DNA from: Sulfuriferula multivorans
Lineage (GTDB): Bacteria > Pseudomonadota > Gammaproteobacteria > Burkholderiales > Sulfuriferulaceae
Assembly (NCBI RefSeq): GCF_003851125.1
Contig: NZ_BGOW01000001.1
Span: 1 to 64,000 of the forward strand
DNA: 64,000 nucleotides
Direction: 5' to 3'
The translations under genes and the position numbers were made by a program. Under the pieces are notes generated by a model. It saw only the letters and a list, made by a program, of their open reading frames with translations. It did no database searches and was not told the DNA's origin. Positions 18,740-27,762 of this stretch are shown in pieces (the first letter of the stretch is position 1; each line of letters opens with the position of its first letter).

Positions 18740-20341
18740 CTAAAAATCGCGGCGCAGTTCCGTATAGACTCGATCCTGCTTGTTGTACTGACCGAACAAG
18801 CCGGTGGGCGGACCGCCGAAGGTATCCAGCCCGAATGCCAGACGCCAGTTGCGTTCAAACCCCCATGTTATTTTCGGTCGGAACATCCAGTCGCTACGAT
18901 TTAGGCTATGCACCGCCAGCGCCTCCACTTCCCAGTTGTGGCCAAGCTTATGATTGACCAGCAGAGAGACGTCATTCTCAATCCGGTCGGGAACAATATT
19001 CGGATCGTGATTGAAATAAACACGCTGGAAGAACTGCGTATTGATCCGGGTCTTCGAAGTAGGATTGAAATCCAGACCAACAATCCAGTCGAGCGTATTC
19101 TGTTTCACCAGACCGTTGATATCAGCAGGACTCAGCGTATTGTAACTGCGTCCGCTGGTATACACCGCTTCAGCCTTAAGCACGAATGAGCCCAAATCCT
19201 TGGCCAGAGTTCCACCGGTTTGCCAGATGCGGTCATGTCTGGGTGTGTATACGAAATACGGCGTGGGTGCAGTCACCAACTGACGATAGAAGGTTTGCTG
19301 GCTATCCATGCTGCTATAAAAGAAACCCGACATGTCCCAGCCATTGGTCAACTGGTTAAGCCGCAAGCCGTAATTGGTATTGCTTAAGCGATTTCCGGGC
19401 AACACTTCGTCCCGGAACGCAACCGGGTAACCCGCAGGCGTCGCCGGATAGGGATAGAAATCCGATCCGGCACCGGGCTGACTAAAGTCTTTCGGCTTGC
19501 CGATCTTGTCGTAGCTGGGGACGGGGATCCAGATCATCTCAGCATGAAAATCGTTCTTGAAATACTCGGCGCGAGCCGCCCATTGGGGGATGCGCAGCAC
19601 CTGGAAGTCAGGCAGGATGAATTCGCGTAAATCCTTGGCGGAGACTACGTCGGCAACGAATACCCCCACCATTTCTCCCCACACAATCTGTTGACGCCCT
19701 ACACGCCAATCCAGGCCTCCTCCGCTAAAGTCCAGATAGGTTTCACGAAACTGGAGCCCGAACCGCTGGTCATCACGTACTGCATCCTGATAGTAATTGG
19801 TGAGGTCGTAAACTGCGTTGTAGTCCAGGCGTCCACTGACTTTCCAATGCATACCCTGACCCAGGTTGCCCTCTGTGCCAAGCTCAAAACGCCCCATGAC
19901 TTTCGACCAATGCGCAGGATGCGGATAAGTGTAGGCAAACTCGGTTTGGGCAAACCCGTGCCATCGCGACGGCGCCTTATCCTTGCCTGACGATAACCCC
20001 GCATCATCGAAAAGCGATGCTTTGCTGTCCGGCACACCTTTCTCCGCCTTGGTCACGGACTTGCTGCCCGGATCCGAGTCAGAATCGATACCAAACAATG
20101 AATCCTTTGATTCCGGCGCAGCCTCAGCCGCCTTTTTGGAAACGGATTTATCTGTGCTGCTCGTCGCAGGAGGCGCATCGAAGAGCGCATCCCTGGATAT
20201 CGGCATTTCAGAATTTCCGGCAGCCAGCAAGAAAGCGCCTTGTTTGCCGGATATATTCAAGGCATCCGTTCCAGACGCGCCCGCCAGGACAGGCGCACCC
20301 AGCACCACCATCCCTACCGCCCTTGCCCAACGTAAAATCAT
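18740..20341 (-). CDS. DUF1302-like outer-membrane beta-barrel protein
   Basis: A 533-residue predicted outer-membrane protein: signal peptide (about 1-22), a low-complexity linker to about residue 125, then a barrel-like domain rich in aromatic and alternating hydrophobic residues that ends in phenylalanine, as barrel proteins do. The segment WRVGRQQIVWGE followed by DLREFILPDF resembles the DUF1302 family. The linker repeats a short motif three times (SRDALFD, SKDSLFG, SKASLFD). GAGAGGG precedes the ATG. The start lies one base after the TAG of the ATPase gene, so the two are coupled. It probably provides the outer-membrane part of the ABC system; the substrate is unknown. Confidence 0.65.
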   Translation of the reverse strand: MILRWARAVGMVVLGAPVLAGASGTDALNISGKQGAFLLAAGNSEMPISRDALFDAPPATSSTDKSVSKKAAEAAPESKDSLFGIDSDSDPGSKSVTKAEKGVPDSKASLFDDAGLSSGKDKAPSRWHGFAQTEFAYTYPHPAHWSKVMGRFELGTEGNLGQGMHWKVSGRLDYNAVYDLTNYYQDAVRDDQRFGLQFRETYLDFSGGGLDWRVGRQQIVWGEMVGVFVADVVSAKDLREFILPDFQVLRIPQWAARAEYFKNDFHAEMIWIPVPSYDKIGKPKDFSQPGAGSDFYPYPATPAGYPVAFRDEVLPGNRLSNTNYGLRLNQLTNGWDMSGFFYSSMDSQQTFYRQLVTAPTPYFVYTPRHDRIWQTGGTLAKDLGSFVLKAEAVYTSGRSYNTLSPADINGLVKQNTLDWIVGLDFNPTSKTRINTQFFQRVYFNHDPNIVPDRIENDVSLLVNHKLGHNWEVEALAVHSLNRSDWMFRPKITWGFERNWRLAFGLDTFGGPPTGLFGQYNKQDRVYTELRRDF

Positions 20342-20342
20342 G

Positions 20343-21089
20343 CTATCCCTCTCGCTCACTCGCCATTGTGGAATTTGTACTAACCGAGTTCCATTTCTTG
20401 TCAGTTTTAATGCCAAGCATGGTGACATGACCATCATCGATGCGTATCAAACGATCCGCCATCGACATGACACGGCGATCATGGGTAGAAAAAATGAAAG
20501 TTGTACCGTAACGCCTGTTGATCTCTTTCATCAGATTCAGAATGCTCTCACCCGTTTTGCTATCAAGGTTGGCGGTTGGTTCGTCAGCCAGAACAATGCG
20601 CGGATTGATTACCAGCGCCCTTGCAATCGCGACTCTCTGGCGTTGTCCGCCGCTCAGCTGATTAGGCATATGCTTGCCGTAGCGCTCCAGCCCAACCACA
20701 TTCAGAAACTTCTTGACCCGTTTATGCCGCTCTTCGCGAGTGATTTCCGGGAGCTGAAGCAGCGGGTATTCCACATTTTCCCAGGCTGTCAGTACCGGAA
20801 ACAGGTTAAAGGTTTGAAAGATAAATCCCGTGGTGCGTGCACGCAAGTCAGCCAGCTGATTGGGTGAGCGACCGGTCACTTCGACATCGTCGATAAAAAC
20901 CTTGCCATGAGTCGGGTTGTCTATACAGCCAATGATATTTAACAGCGTCGTTTTGCCACTACCGGAAGGCCCGGCAATGGCCAAAAACACCCCCTCCTCG
21001 ATGGAGAGTGTGATATCTTCGAGCGCAATAACCTTTTGCTCCCCGAGTAAATATTCCTTGGTTACGCCTTCGACCCGGACCAGACTCAT
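20343..21089 (-). CDS. ABC transporter ATP-binding protein, LolD/MacB type
   Basis: The ATPase for the two FtsX-type permeases encoded at 16253-18712. In 248 residues it shows Walker A GPSGSGKTTLL (about 36), the signature LSGGQRQRVAIARAL, Walker B IVLADEPTANLDS and the switch histidine in FIFSTHDRRV. The closest subfamily is LolD/MacB. The ATG at 21089 begins MSLVRVEGV. It is oriented opposite to the permeases and is transcribed with the barrel gene, so this five-gene system uses at least three transcripts, which is unusual for an ABC complex. Confidence 0.9.
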   Translation of the reverse strand: MSLVRVEGVTKEYLLGEQKVIALEDITLSIEEGVFLAIAGPSGSGKTTLLNIIGCIDNPTHGKVFIDDVEVTGRSPNQLADLRARTTGFIFQTFNLFPVLTAWENVEYPLLQLPEITREERHKRVKKFLNVVGLERYGKHMPNQLSGGQRQRVAIARALVINPRIVLADEPTANLDSKTGESILNLMKEINRRYGTTFIFSTHDRRVMSMADRLIRIDDGHVTMLGIKTDKKWNSVSTNSTMASEREG

Positions 21090-21134
21090 CGCATCATATC
21101 CGTACAAGGCAGCATCGTTTGAAGGATTAATACC

Positions 21135-21914
21135 ATGTCCATGACCTCCATTTTTCGTGCCGGTTTTTTAACAAGTTTCCTGTTCCTGGCCTTGGCGAGT
21201 ACCGCCATCGCTGCCGAGTCGCCTTCTGATTCCAAGGCAGACTCGCTTGCACGCAGCATCCTGGAAAAATCCGACGAGATACGATTTCCAGCCCAAGGCT
21301 TCCAGGTCGACGTCGATATCATCAGCTCTTCGCCCGGAGTTACACCGGAAAAGCGAAAATACCGGATTCTCTCCAAAGGTAATGAGAATACGGTGGTCAT
21401 GATACTAGAACCGGCGTCAGAACGGGGGCAGATCATGTTAATGAAAGGCCGTGACCTCTGGGTCTTCATGCCCGACGTCTCCCAGCCCATTCGGCTTGGG
21501 CTGGCCCAACGCCTGACCGGCCAGGTCGCCAACGGCGATCTGGCACGCGCCAATTTCTCAGGCGATTACAACTCCAAATTGCTGCGCACCGAAAAACTCG
21601 ACGGTGAAGAGTACTACGTCCTCGAACTGGACGCCGTGGACCGAAGCGTGACCTACCATCGAGTCATGCTATGGGTCAACAAATCCAACTATCGCCCGCG
21701 CAAAGCCGAATTCTATTCCCTCTCCGGCCGTCTGCTGAAGACCAGCACGTACGAAAACTTCGAAACCATGGCGGGAAAACCGCGACCTGCTCGCATGCTC
21801 ATACAGGATGCGCTCAAGGTCGGCGACACATCAGTGCTGGACTACAGCAACATGAAATTGCGTGATCTGCCCGACAAGGTTTTTAACAAAGACTATCTCA
21901 AGAAACTGCAATAA
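21135..21914 (+). CDS. LolA-like outer membrane lipoprotein-sorting protein
   Basis: An exported protein of 259 residues with signal peptide (about 1-27, ending IAA) and a LolA/LppX-like fold typified by DLWVFMPDVSQPIRL and by the C-terminal YSNMKLRDLPDKVFNKDYL. This periplasmic family commonly accompanies MMPL or FtsX-type exporters and is thought to carry lipid-like cargo across the periplasm. It is transcribed divergently from the ATPase, with only 45 bases between start codons. The cargo cannot be inferred. It is unlikely to be the housekeeping LolA, which is shorter and encoded elsewhere in related genomes. Confidence 0.8.
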   Translation: MSMTSIFRAGFLTSFLFLALASTAIAAESPSDSKADSLARSILEKSDEIRFPAQGFQVDVDIISSSPGVTPEKRKYRILSKGNENTVVMILEPASERGQIMLMKGRDLWVFMPDVSQPIRLGLAQRLTGQVANGDLARANFSGDYNSKLLRTEKLDGEEYYVLELDAVDRSVTYHRVMLWVNKSNYRPRKAEFYSLSGRLLKTSTYENFETMAGKPRPARMLIQDALKVGDTSVLDYSNMKLRDLPDKVFNKDYLKKLQ

Positions 21915-22046
21915 ATCATTTAGCCGGCTTCAGAACAAGCTTCAGTGCCCATTGACATTTGCTCTATGGGGTACACTGAAATCAGGTCTGTTGCAAAGCA
22001 CGGAAATACGCAAACTATCCGCGAAATGGTTTCAGGAGAACAAACA

Positions 22047-22976
22047 ATGACCCAATCACGTCTTGCCTTGATTACCCTGATTACAGCAAGCACCCTGCTC
22101 ACCGCTTCCTGTGAAACCGTTAATACAACGCAAGGTGGCGCGATTGGCGTAGATCGCAAACAAATCATGTCGCCGCTGGTCTCCAGCCGGCAACTCGAAC
22201 AACAGGCATCCCTGGCTTATACCGACCTGATAGGCAAGGAAGCCAAACAAGGTGATCTGAATCCTGATCCGGCACAAACTGCGCGCGTACGGCGCATTGT
22301 TGACCGCCTGATCCCACAGACCGCTGTGTTCAGACCGGATGCATTGAAATGGAACTGGCAGGTCAACGTCATCCGCTCGCCGGATGTCAATGCGTGGTGT
22401 ATGCCCGGAGGAAAGATCGCCATCTACACCGGCATACTCGACAAACTGAAACTGAGCGATGATGAGATCGCTGCGGTGATGGGACATGAAATCGCTCACG
22501 CGCTGCGCGAGCATGCGCGCGAGCAAGCTTCCGAGCAGACGCTGGCGCAATTGGGATTGCTGGGCGCATCGCTGGCCGGCGCAGGCCAGAACACGGTCAA
22601 TGCAGGGAGTCAGCTGTACCAACTCGGCATCGGTTTGCCGCATAGCCGCACGCATGAAACCGAAGCCGATCGTATCGGTGTGGAACTCGCGGCGCGCGCT
22701 GGCTATGATCCACGCGCCGCCATCTCGGTGTGGCAAAAAATGACCCGGCTCGGCGGCAGCCGCCCACCGGAATTTCTGAGTACCCACCCCAATCCGGAAT
22801 CACGCATGCGTGATCTGCAGCAATACGCAGAAAAAGTAATGCCGTTGTATTTGCAGGCAAAAAAAACTAGCCATACAGTTTTGCCGCGACTGCGGATTGC
22901 GTATAAAATAGGCAGCCTTTTCTTCACTCCTGCCCTCACATGCGCATTGGTGTGCACACCCTCAAGAACAATCTGA
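22047..22976 (+). CDS. M48-family metallopeptidase, lipoprotein
   Basis: A zinc metalloprotease of the M48 family, likely a periplasmic lipoprotein involved in envelope quality control, like LoiP/BepA relatives. A lipobox-type signal (STLLTASC, about residue 18) precedes the domain; HEIAH is at 147-151 and the third ligand lies in the ETEAD segment. AGGAG is 8 bases before the ATG at 22047; the longer frame from 21945 is rejected. The last 37 or so residues are odd: they follow an A8 run at 22859-22866, resemble no M48 end and overlap dusB by 37 bases. One extra A in that run would stop the protein right after QAKKN, so a frameshift or sequencing error at the run is likely. Confidence 0.85.
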   Translation: MTQSRLALITLITASTLLTASCETVNTTQGGAIGVDRKQIMSPLVSSRQLEQQASLAYTDLIGKEAKQGDLNPDPAQTARVRRIVDRLIPQTAVFRPDALKWNWQVNVIRSPDVNAWCMPGGKIAIYTGILDKLKLSDDEIAAVMGHEIAHALREHAREQASEQTLAQLGLLGASLAGAGQNTVNAGSQLYQLGIGLPHSRTHETEADRIGVELAARAGYDPRAAISVWQKMTRLGGSRPPEFLSTHPNPESRMRDLQQYAEKVMPLYLQAKKTSHTVLPRLRIAYKIGSLFFTPALTCALVCTPSRTI

Positions 22977-23977
22977 TAGTCGCTCCCATGGCGGGCGTGA
23001 CCGATCGGCCATTTCGCCAGCTGTGCAAGCAGATGGGGGCGGGTATGGCAGTGTCGGAGATGGTAACTTCCAACTCGCTGTTATATGGCTCGACCAAGAC
23101 CGCGCGCCGCGCCAACCATGACGGCGAAGTGGACCCGATTTCGGTACAGATTGCCGGCGCCGACCCCGCGATGATGGCAGAGGCAGCGCGTCATAATGTT
23201 GATCGCGGCGCGCAAATCATCGATATCAATATGGGTTGCCCGGCCAAGAAAATCTGCAACGTGATGGCGGGCTCGGCGCTGCTGCAGGACGAACCGCTGG
23301 TGGCGCGGATCCTGGAAGCGGTTGTCAATGCCGTGCCCAATGTGCCGGTCACACTTAAAATACGCACCGGCTGGGACAAGCAGCACAAAAATGCGCTCAC
23401 CATTTTGAATATTGCACAGAACAGCGGCATCCAGGCGCTGGCGATGCATGGCCGTACCCGTGCCTGCGGCTACACCGGCAATGCCGAGTACGACACCATT
23501 GCTGCAGTCAAGGCCGCAGCACACATCCCCATCATCGCAAACGGTGATATCACCACACCGGAAAAAGCGAAATTCGTGCTCGACTACACTGGTGCGGATG
23601 CTGTCATGATTGGCCGCGCCGCCCAGGGTCGCCCGTGGATTTTTCGCGAAATCGAATACTTCCTGCAAACCGGCTCGCACTTGCCCGCACCTGAAGTCGA
23701 TGAAATCCACCACGTATTACTCGATCATTTGCACGATCTCTACGGGTTTTATGGCGAATATGCAGGAGTACGCATTGCCCGCAAACATATCTCCTGGTAC
23801 ACCAAAGGCCTGCAGGACTCTGCCACCTTTCGCCACGCCATGAACCAGTTACAGAACGTTGCCGAACAGGAAGCTGCAGTGAACGAATTTTTCGACCGGT
23901 GCCGCGCACGCGGACAGCGCCTCGATTACGTAGAACCCGACAATAACAACTTTAACGAAACATCGCTTGCCGCATGA
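22940..23977 (+). CDS. dusB: tRNA-dihydrouridine synthase B
   Basis: A flavoenzyme that reduces specific uridines in tRNA to dihydrouridine. The 345-residue sequence has the Dus landmarks: APMAGVTDRPFRQL near the N-terminus, DINMGCPAKKICN with the catalytic cysteine (about residue 98), TLKIRTGWD and GRAAQGRPWIF. It lies directly upstream of fis, the common proteobacterial dusB-fis order, and is probably co-transcribed with it. The start overlaps the abnormal tail of the M48 gene. Confidence 0.95.
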   Translation: MRIGVHTLKNNLIVAPMAGVTDRPFRQLCKQMGAGMAVSEMVTSNSLLYGSTKTARRANHDGEVDPISVQIAGADPAMMAEAARHNVDRGAQIIDINMGCPAKKICNVMAGSALLQDEPLVARILEAVVNAVPNVPVTLKIRTGWDKQHKNALTILNIAQNSGIQALAMHGRTRACGYTGNAEYDTIAAVKAAAHIPIIANGDITTPEKAKFVLDYTGADAVMIGRAAQGRPWIFREIEYFLQTGSHLPAPEVDEIHHVLLDHLHDLYGFYGEYAGVRIARKHISWYTKGLQDSATFRHAMNQLQNVAEQEAAVNEFFDRCRARGQRLDYVEPDNNNFNETSLAA

Positions 23978-24005
23978 TGCGGCGAGCACAGGGAGATTCA
24001 GCAAG

Positions 24006-24248
24006 GTGAGAAAAGAAAAAGAAAATGATATTCCGGCATGTGTGGCACGCGCCATGGATGATTACTTTCGCGATCTGGACGGGGAAGTGCCGACAGGAAT
24101 ATACGACATGGTAATGGCCTGCGTGGAGCAGCCACTATTGGAGCAAGTCCTGCTTTTCGCTGAAGGCAACCAGACTCGCGCCGCTGAATACCTGGGCATT
24201 AACAGAAATACCCTGCGCAAGAAAATGGCGCAATACGGAATCAAATAA
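24006..24248 (+). CDS. fis: Fis family DNA-binding protein
   Basis: A nucleoid-associated transcription factor that bends DNA. The 80-residue product consists of an N-terminal helical part and a helix-turn-helix ending NQTRAAEYLGINRNTLRKKM, as in Fis. GTG at 24006 is preferred because GGGAG lies 12 bases upstream and the length fits betaproteobacterial Fis; an upstream frame from 23967 overlaps the end of dusB. It is 28 bases downstream of dusB. Confidence 0.9.
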   Translation: MRKEKENDIPACVARAMDDYFRDLDGEVPTGIYDMVMACVEQPLLEQVLLFAEGNQTRAAEYLGINRNTLRKKMAQYGIK

Positions 24249-24259
24249 ACTTATTTTTA

Positions 24260-24331
24260 GCCACGGAGTTCACAGAAAACACAGAGAAGAAATATGCCGT
24301 TCATCTCTGCGTTTTCTGTGAACTCCGTGGC
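24260..24331. repeat. large palindromic element, 28-base arms
   Basis: The arms start GCCACGGAGTTCACAGAAAA and are 28 bases long with one mismatch around a 16-base loop. The element lies in the 114-base gap between fis and purH and is followed by AAAAGCTTTTT. Sequences of the GCCACGGAGTTCACAG type occur as dispersed repeats in many environmental bacterial genomes. It could act as a terminator or mRNA stabiliser for fis. Only one copy is in this window. Confidence 0.8.
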
Positions 24332-24362
24332 AAAAGCTTTTTAAACAATCAGGATAAACAAC

Positions 24363-25925
24363 ATGGCATACATTGAGCGCGCGCTGATCAGCGTTTCCGA
24401 CAAGACCGGTGTGCTGGAATTTGCCAAAGGCTTGCGCGAATTCAATATCGAAATTCTGTCCACCGGCGGCACCGCCAAAATGCTTGCCGAACATGGCGTC
24501 CAGGTGACCGAAGTGGCGGATTACACCGGCTTCCCGGAAATGCTCGATGGCCGGGTGAAAACCCTGCATCCAAAAATCCACGGCGGCATTCTGGCGCGCC
24601 GCGACCTCGCCGAACACGCCGAGGCGGTACGCGCAGCCGACATCGGTTACATCGACATGGTGGTGGTGAACCTCTATCCGTTCAGTCAGACTGTCGCCAA
24701 GCCCGATTGCACCCTGCCCGAGGCAATCGAGAATATCGACATTGGCGGCCCGACCATGGTGCGCTCCGCGGCCAAGAACTACCAGCACGTTGCGGTGGTG
24801 ACGGATCCGGCCGATTACGCCAGCGTGCTCGCCGAACTCAAAGCCAACCACGGCTCGGTAACCACCGCCAGCTGCTACAACCTGGCGCGCAAGGCGTTTT
24901 CGCATACCGCCGAGTACGACAGCGCGATTTCCAATTACCTGACCGCGCGCGAGCTGAATGGCGAACGCGCCGATTTTCCCAGCCGTCTCAACCTCAATTT
25001 CGAGCGCATGCAGTCGATGCGCTATGGTGAAAATCCGCACCAGGCAGCGGCGTTCTACCGCGACATCAAACCGGCCGCAGGCACGCTGGCACATTACACC
25101 CAGTTGCAGGGCAAGGAATTGTCCTACAACAATATCGGCGACGCCGACGCAGCGTGGGAATGCATCAAGACTTTCGATACGCCGGCCTGCGTCATTATCA
25201 AACACGCCAACCCCTGCGGCGTGGCGCTGGCACCTGATACGCTCGGCGCCTACCAGCGCGCACTGGCTACCGACCCGACCTCGGCGTTTGGCGGCATTAT
25301 CGCCTTCAACCGCGAGGTCGATGCCGCCACCGCCGAAGCGGTATCCGGCCAGTTCATGGAAGTGTTGATTGCACCGGCCTACACTGCGGCCGCACTGGCA
25401 CTGCTGGCGAAAAAGGTGAACGTGCGTGTGCTCGCCGTGCCGCTTGCTGCAGGCCACAACGCGCTGGAGCTCAAACGCGTCGGCGGCGGCTTGCTGGTAC
25501 AAAGCGCGGACACCTTCAACATCAGCGCCGCCGATTTGAAAGTGGTCACGCAGCGCCAACCCAGCCCACAGGAAATTCAGGACATGCTGTTCGCCTGGCG
25601 CGTGGCCAAATTCGTCAAATCCAACGCCATTGTATTTGCCGCCAACGGCCAGACCTTGGGTGTGGGTGCCGGCCAGATGAGCCGGGTGGATTCCACCCGC
25701 ATCGCCGTCATCAAGGCCGGTCAAACCAACTTGCCTCTGACTGGTTGTGCTGTCGCTTCCGATGCATTCTTCCCGTTCCGCGACGGCGTCGACATTCTTG
25801 CCAGCGCCGGTGCCAAGGCGGTGATTCAGCCGGGCGGCAGCATCAAGGATGCTGAAGTCATCGCCGCTGCAGATGAGCATGGAATCGCCATGGTATTTAC
25901 CGGGCACCGGCATTTCCGTCACTGA
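24363..25925 (+). CDS. purH: bifunctional AICAR formyltransferase / IMP cyclohydrolase
   Basis: Catalyses the last two steps of IMP synthesis. The 520-residue enzyme has the N-terminal cyclohydrolase (MGS-like) domain with [14 protein letters not shown] and STGGTAKML, and the C-terminal formyltransferase domain with the KHANPCG motif (about residue 280) and the C-terminal [13 protein letters not shown]. It is followed after 17 bases by purD in the same direction, a frequent proteobacterial pair. The palindrome at 24260-24331 lies just upstream. Confidence 0.97.
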   Translation: MAYIERALISVSDKTGVLEFAKGLREFNIEILSTGGTAKMLAEHGVQVTEVADYTGFPEMLDGRVKTLHPKIHGGILARRDLAEHAEAVRAADIGYIDMVVVNLYPFSQTVAKPDCTLPEAIENIDIGGPTMVRSAAKNYQHVAVVTDPADYASVLAELKANHGSVTTASCYNLARKAFSHTAEYDSAISNYLTARELNGERADFPSRLNLNFERMQSMRYGENPHQAAAFYRDIKPAAGTLAHYTQLQGKELSYNNIGDADAAWECIKTFDTPACVIIKHANPCGVALAPDTLGAYQRALATDPTSAFGGIIAFNREVDAATAEAVSGQFMEVLIAPAYTAAALALLAKKVNVRVLAVPLAAGHNALELKRVGGGLLVQSADTFNISAADLKVVTQRQPSPQEIQDMLFAWRVAKFVKSNAIVFAANGQTLGVGAGQMSRVDSTRIAVIKAGQTNLPLTGCAVASDAFFPFRDGVDILASAGAKAVIQPGGSIKDAEVIAAADEHGIAMVFTGHRHFRH

Positions 25926-25942
25926 GTTTTGACAGGTCAACT

Positions 25943-27220
25943 ATGAAAGCTCTAGTCATTGGTTCCGGTGGTCGCGAACATGCTCTGGCCTGGCGGCTGG
26001 CTCAGTCACCACGCATTTCAAAAGTGCTGGTGGCGCCCGGCAATGCCGGCACGGCGCGGGATACGGCGCTCACCAATGTGCCGGTCAGCGCCATCCTCAG
26101 CCTGGTGGAGTTTGCCCGGCGCGAAGATGTCGCGTTCACCGTGGTAGGGCCGGAGGCGCCGCTGGCGGCCGGCATCGTGGACGCATTCCGTGCGGCCGGC
26201 CAGAAAATTTTCGGCCCCACCCAGGCTGCTGCCCAGCTCGAAGCCTCCAAGGATTTCGCCAAGGCATTCATGGCACGGCACAACATTCCCAGCGCAAAAT
26301 ACCAGACTTTCAGTGCCGCACAACCAGCTCATGCATACATCGACGCCAACGGCGCGCCTATCGTCATCAAGGCCGATGGGCTGGCGGCAGGCAAGGGCGT
26401 GGTGGTCGCGCAAACCCTGGCAGAGGCTCACGCGGCGGTGGACATGATGCTGGAAGGAAACAAACTCGGCAGCGCCGGCGCGCGCGTGGTGATCGAGGAA
26501 TTCCTCACCGGTGAGGAAGCCAGCTTCATCGTGATGTGCGACGGCGAGCACGTGCTGCCGCTGGCCACCAGCCAGGACCACAAGCGCCTGCTGGACGGCG
26601 ACGCCGGACCCAATACCGGCGGCATGGGCGCGTATTCGCCGGCGCCGGTGGTCACCCCGGAAATCCATGCGCGCGTGCTGCGCGAAGTCATCGCCCCGGT
26701 AATGGCCGGCATGAAAAAAGAAGGCGTGCCCTACACCGGATTTCTTTATGCCGGACTGATGATCGACGCCGCAGGCCATATCAAGGTGCTGGAATTCAAC
26801 TGCCGCATGGGGGATCCGGAAACCCAGCCCATCATGCTGCGCCTGAAATCCGATCTGGTCGGCATCATGGAACACGCCGTCAATGGCACGCTGGACAAAG
26901 TGGAAGCCGAGTGGGACCGGCGTACCGCGCTGGGCGTGGTGCTGGCGGCGGCGAATTACCCGGATGCGCCGCGCAGCGGCGACGAGATTGCCGGCCTGCC
27001 CAGGGATGAGGAAGACTTCCATGTATTTCACGCCGGCACGGCGCTCAAGGATGGCAAAGTGCTGGCCAGCGGTGGGCGCGTGTTATGCGTCACCGCACTG
27101 GGCGACAGCGTGAAAATTGCGCAGCGCCGCGCCTACGAGATTGCCGATCAGATCCACTTCGACGGCTGTCAGATGCGGCGTGATATCGGTTACCGTGCAA
27201 TTGACAAAAAACCCCGTTGA
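25943..27220 (+). CDS. purD: phosphoribosylamine-glycine ligase
   Basis: An ATP-grasp enzyme that joins glycine to phosphoribosylamine in purine synthesis. The 425-residue sequence begins MKALVIGSGGREHALAW, the classic PurD N-terminus, and contains IKADGLAAGKGVVVA (ATP-grasp), PNTGGMGAYSPAP and EFNCRMGDPETQ. It follows purH after 17 bases, and its 3' end overlaps the start of the YrdC-domain gene. Confidence 0.97.
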   Translation: MKALVIGSGGREHALAWRLAQSPRISKVLVAPGNAGTARDTALTNVPVSAILSLVEFARREDVAFTVVGPEAPLAAGIVDAFRAAGQKIFGPTQAAAQLEASKDFAKAFMARHNIPSAKYQTFSAAQPAHAYIDANGAPIVIKADGLAAGKGVVVAQTLAEAHAAVDMMLEGNKLGSAGARVVIEEFLTGEEASFIVMCDGEHVLPLATSQDHKRLLDGDAGPNTGGMGAYSPAPVVTPEIHARVLREVIAPVMAGMKKEGVPYTGFLYAGLMIDAAGHIKVLEFNCRMGDPETQPIMLRLKSDLVGIMEHAVNGTLDKVEAEWDRRTALGVVLAAANYPDAPRSGDEIAGLPRDEEDFHVFHAGTALKDGKVLASGGRVLCVTALGDSVKIAQRRAYEIADQIHFDGCQMRRDIGYRAIDKKPR

Positions 27221-27752
27221 TTCCGCGTTGCGTGGCTGGCTGAAGACAGGCGGCGTCATTGCCTACCCCACCGAATCCTGCTATGGGCTGGGTTGCGACC
27301 CGATGAACCCGCACGCCGTCCGGCGCATTCTGCAGCTCAAGGGACGGCCGAAATCCAAGGGACTGATACTGATCGCTGCGCGCGTCGAACAACTCAAACG
27401 CTACGTGGATGCCGAAGCATTACAGGCTGCCAAGCATTCCGGCTATTGGCCGGGGCCGGTCACTTTGCTGCTGCCCGCGGCCGGACATTGCCCGCCCTGG
27501 CTCAGCGGACGCCACACCAAGCTGGCGGTACGCGTCACCGCGCACCCGCTCGCGGCCTCGTTGTGCGAGCGCCTCGGCATGGCGCTGGTTTCCACCAGCG
27601 CCAATCGGGCAGGCGGCAGGCCGCTGAAAAACGCTCGCGACTGCCACCGGATGTTCGGCAATCAAATCCGCGTCATTCCCGGTAAAATCGGCACAGCCCG
27701 GCGTCCCAGCACCATTATCGATTTTGCCAGTGGCGATATCCTGCGCAGCTAA
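27195..27752 (+). CDS. YrdC/Sua5-family L-threonylcarbamoyladenylate synthase-like protein
   Basis: A YrdC-domain protein of about 185 residues, the fold that makes threonylcarbamoyl-AMP for the t6A tRNA modification. Core motifs are [25 protein letters not shown] and the STSANRAGG segment. It lacks the C-terminal Sua5 domain, so it is TsaC/YciO-sized. GTG at 27195 places 21 residues before the AYPTE motif, as in E. coli TsaC; GTG at 27180 is an alternative. The start is inside purD, and hemF begins 11 bases after its stop. Whether it is the main TsaC of the cell cannot be told here. Confidence 0.85.
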   Translation: MQLTKNPVDSALRGWLKTGGVIAYPTESCYGLGCDPMNPHAVRRILQLKGRPKSKGLILIAARVEQLKRYVDAEALQAAKHSGYWPGPVTLLLPAAGHCPPWLSGRHTKLAVRVTAHPLAASLCERLGMALVSTSANRAGGRPLKNARDCHRMFGNQIRVIPGKIGTARRPSTIIDFASGDILRS

Positions 27753-27762
27753 GGAACGAAAC

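Noticed and set aside
24270-25940. A 556-codon frame antisense to purH
   Set aside because: It mirrors the GC-rich codon bias of purH and has a His/Gly/Val/Arg-rich composition typical of antisense shadows; purH is certain.
26018-27031. A 337-codon frame antisense to purD
   Set aside because: Same reason: a shadow of a certain gene with a composition typical of antisense frames.
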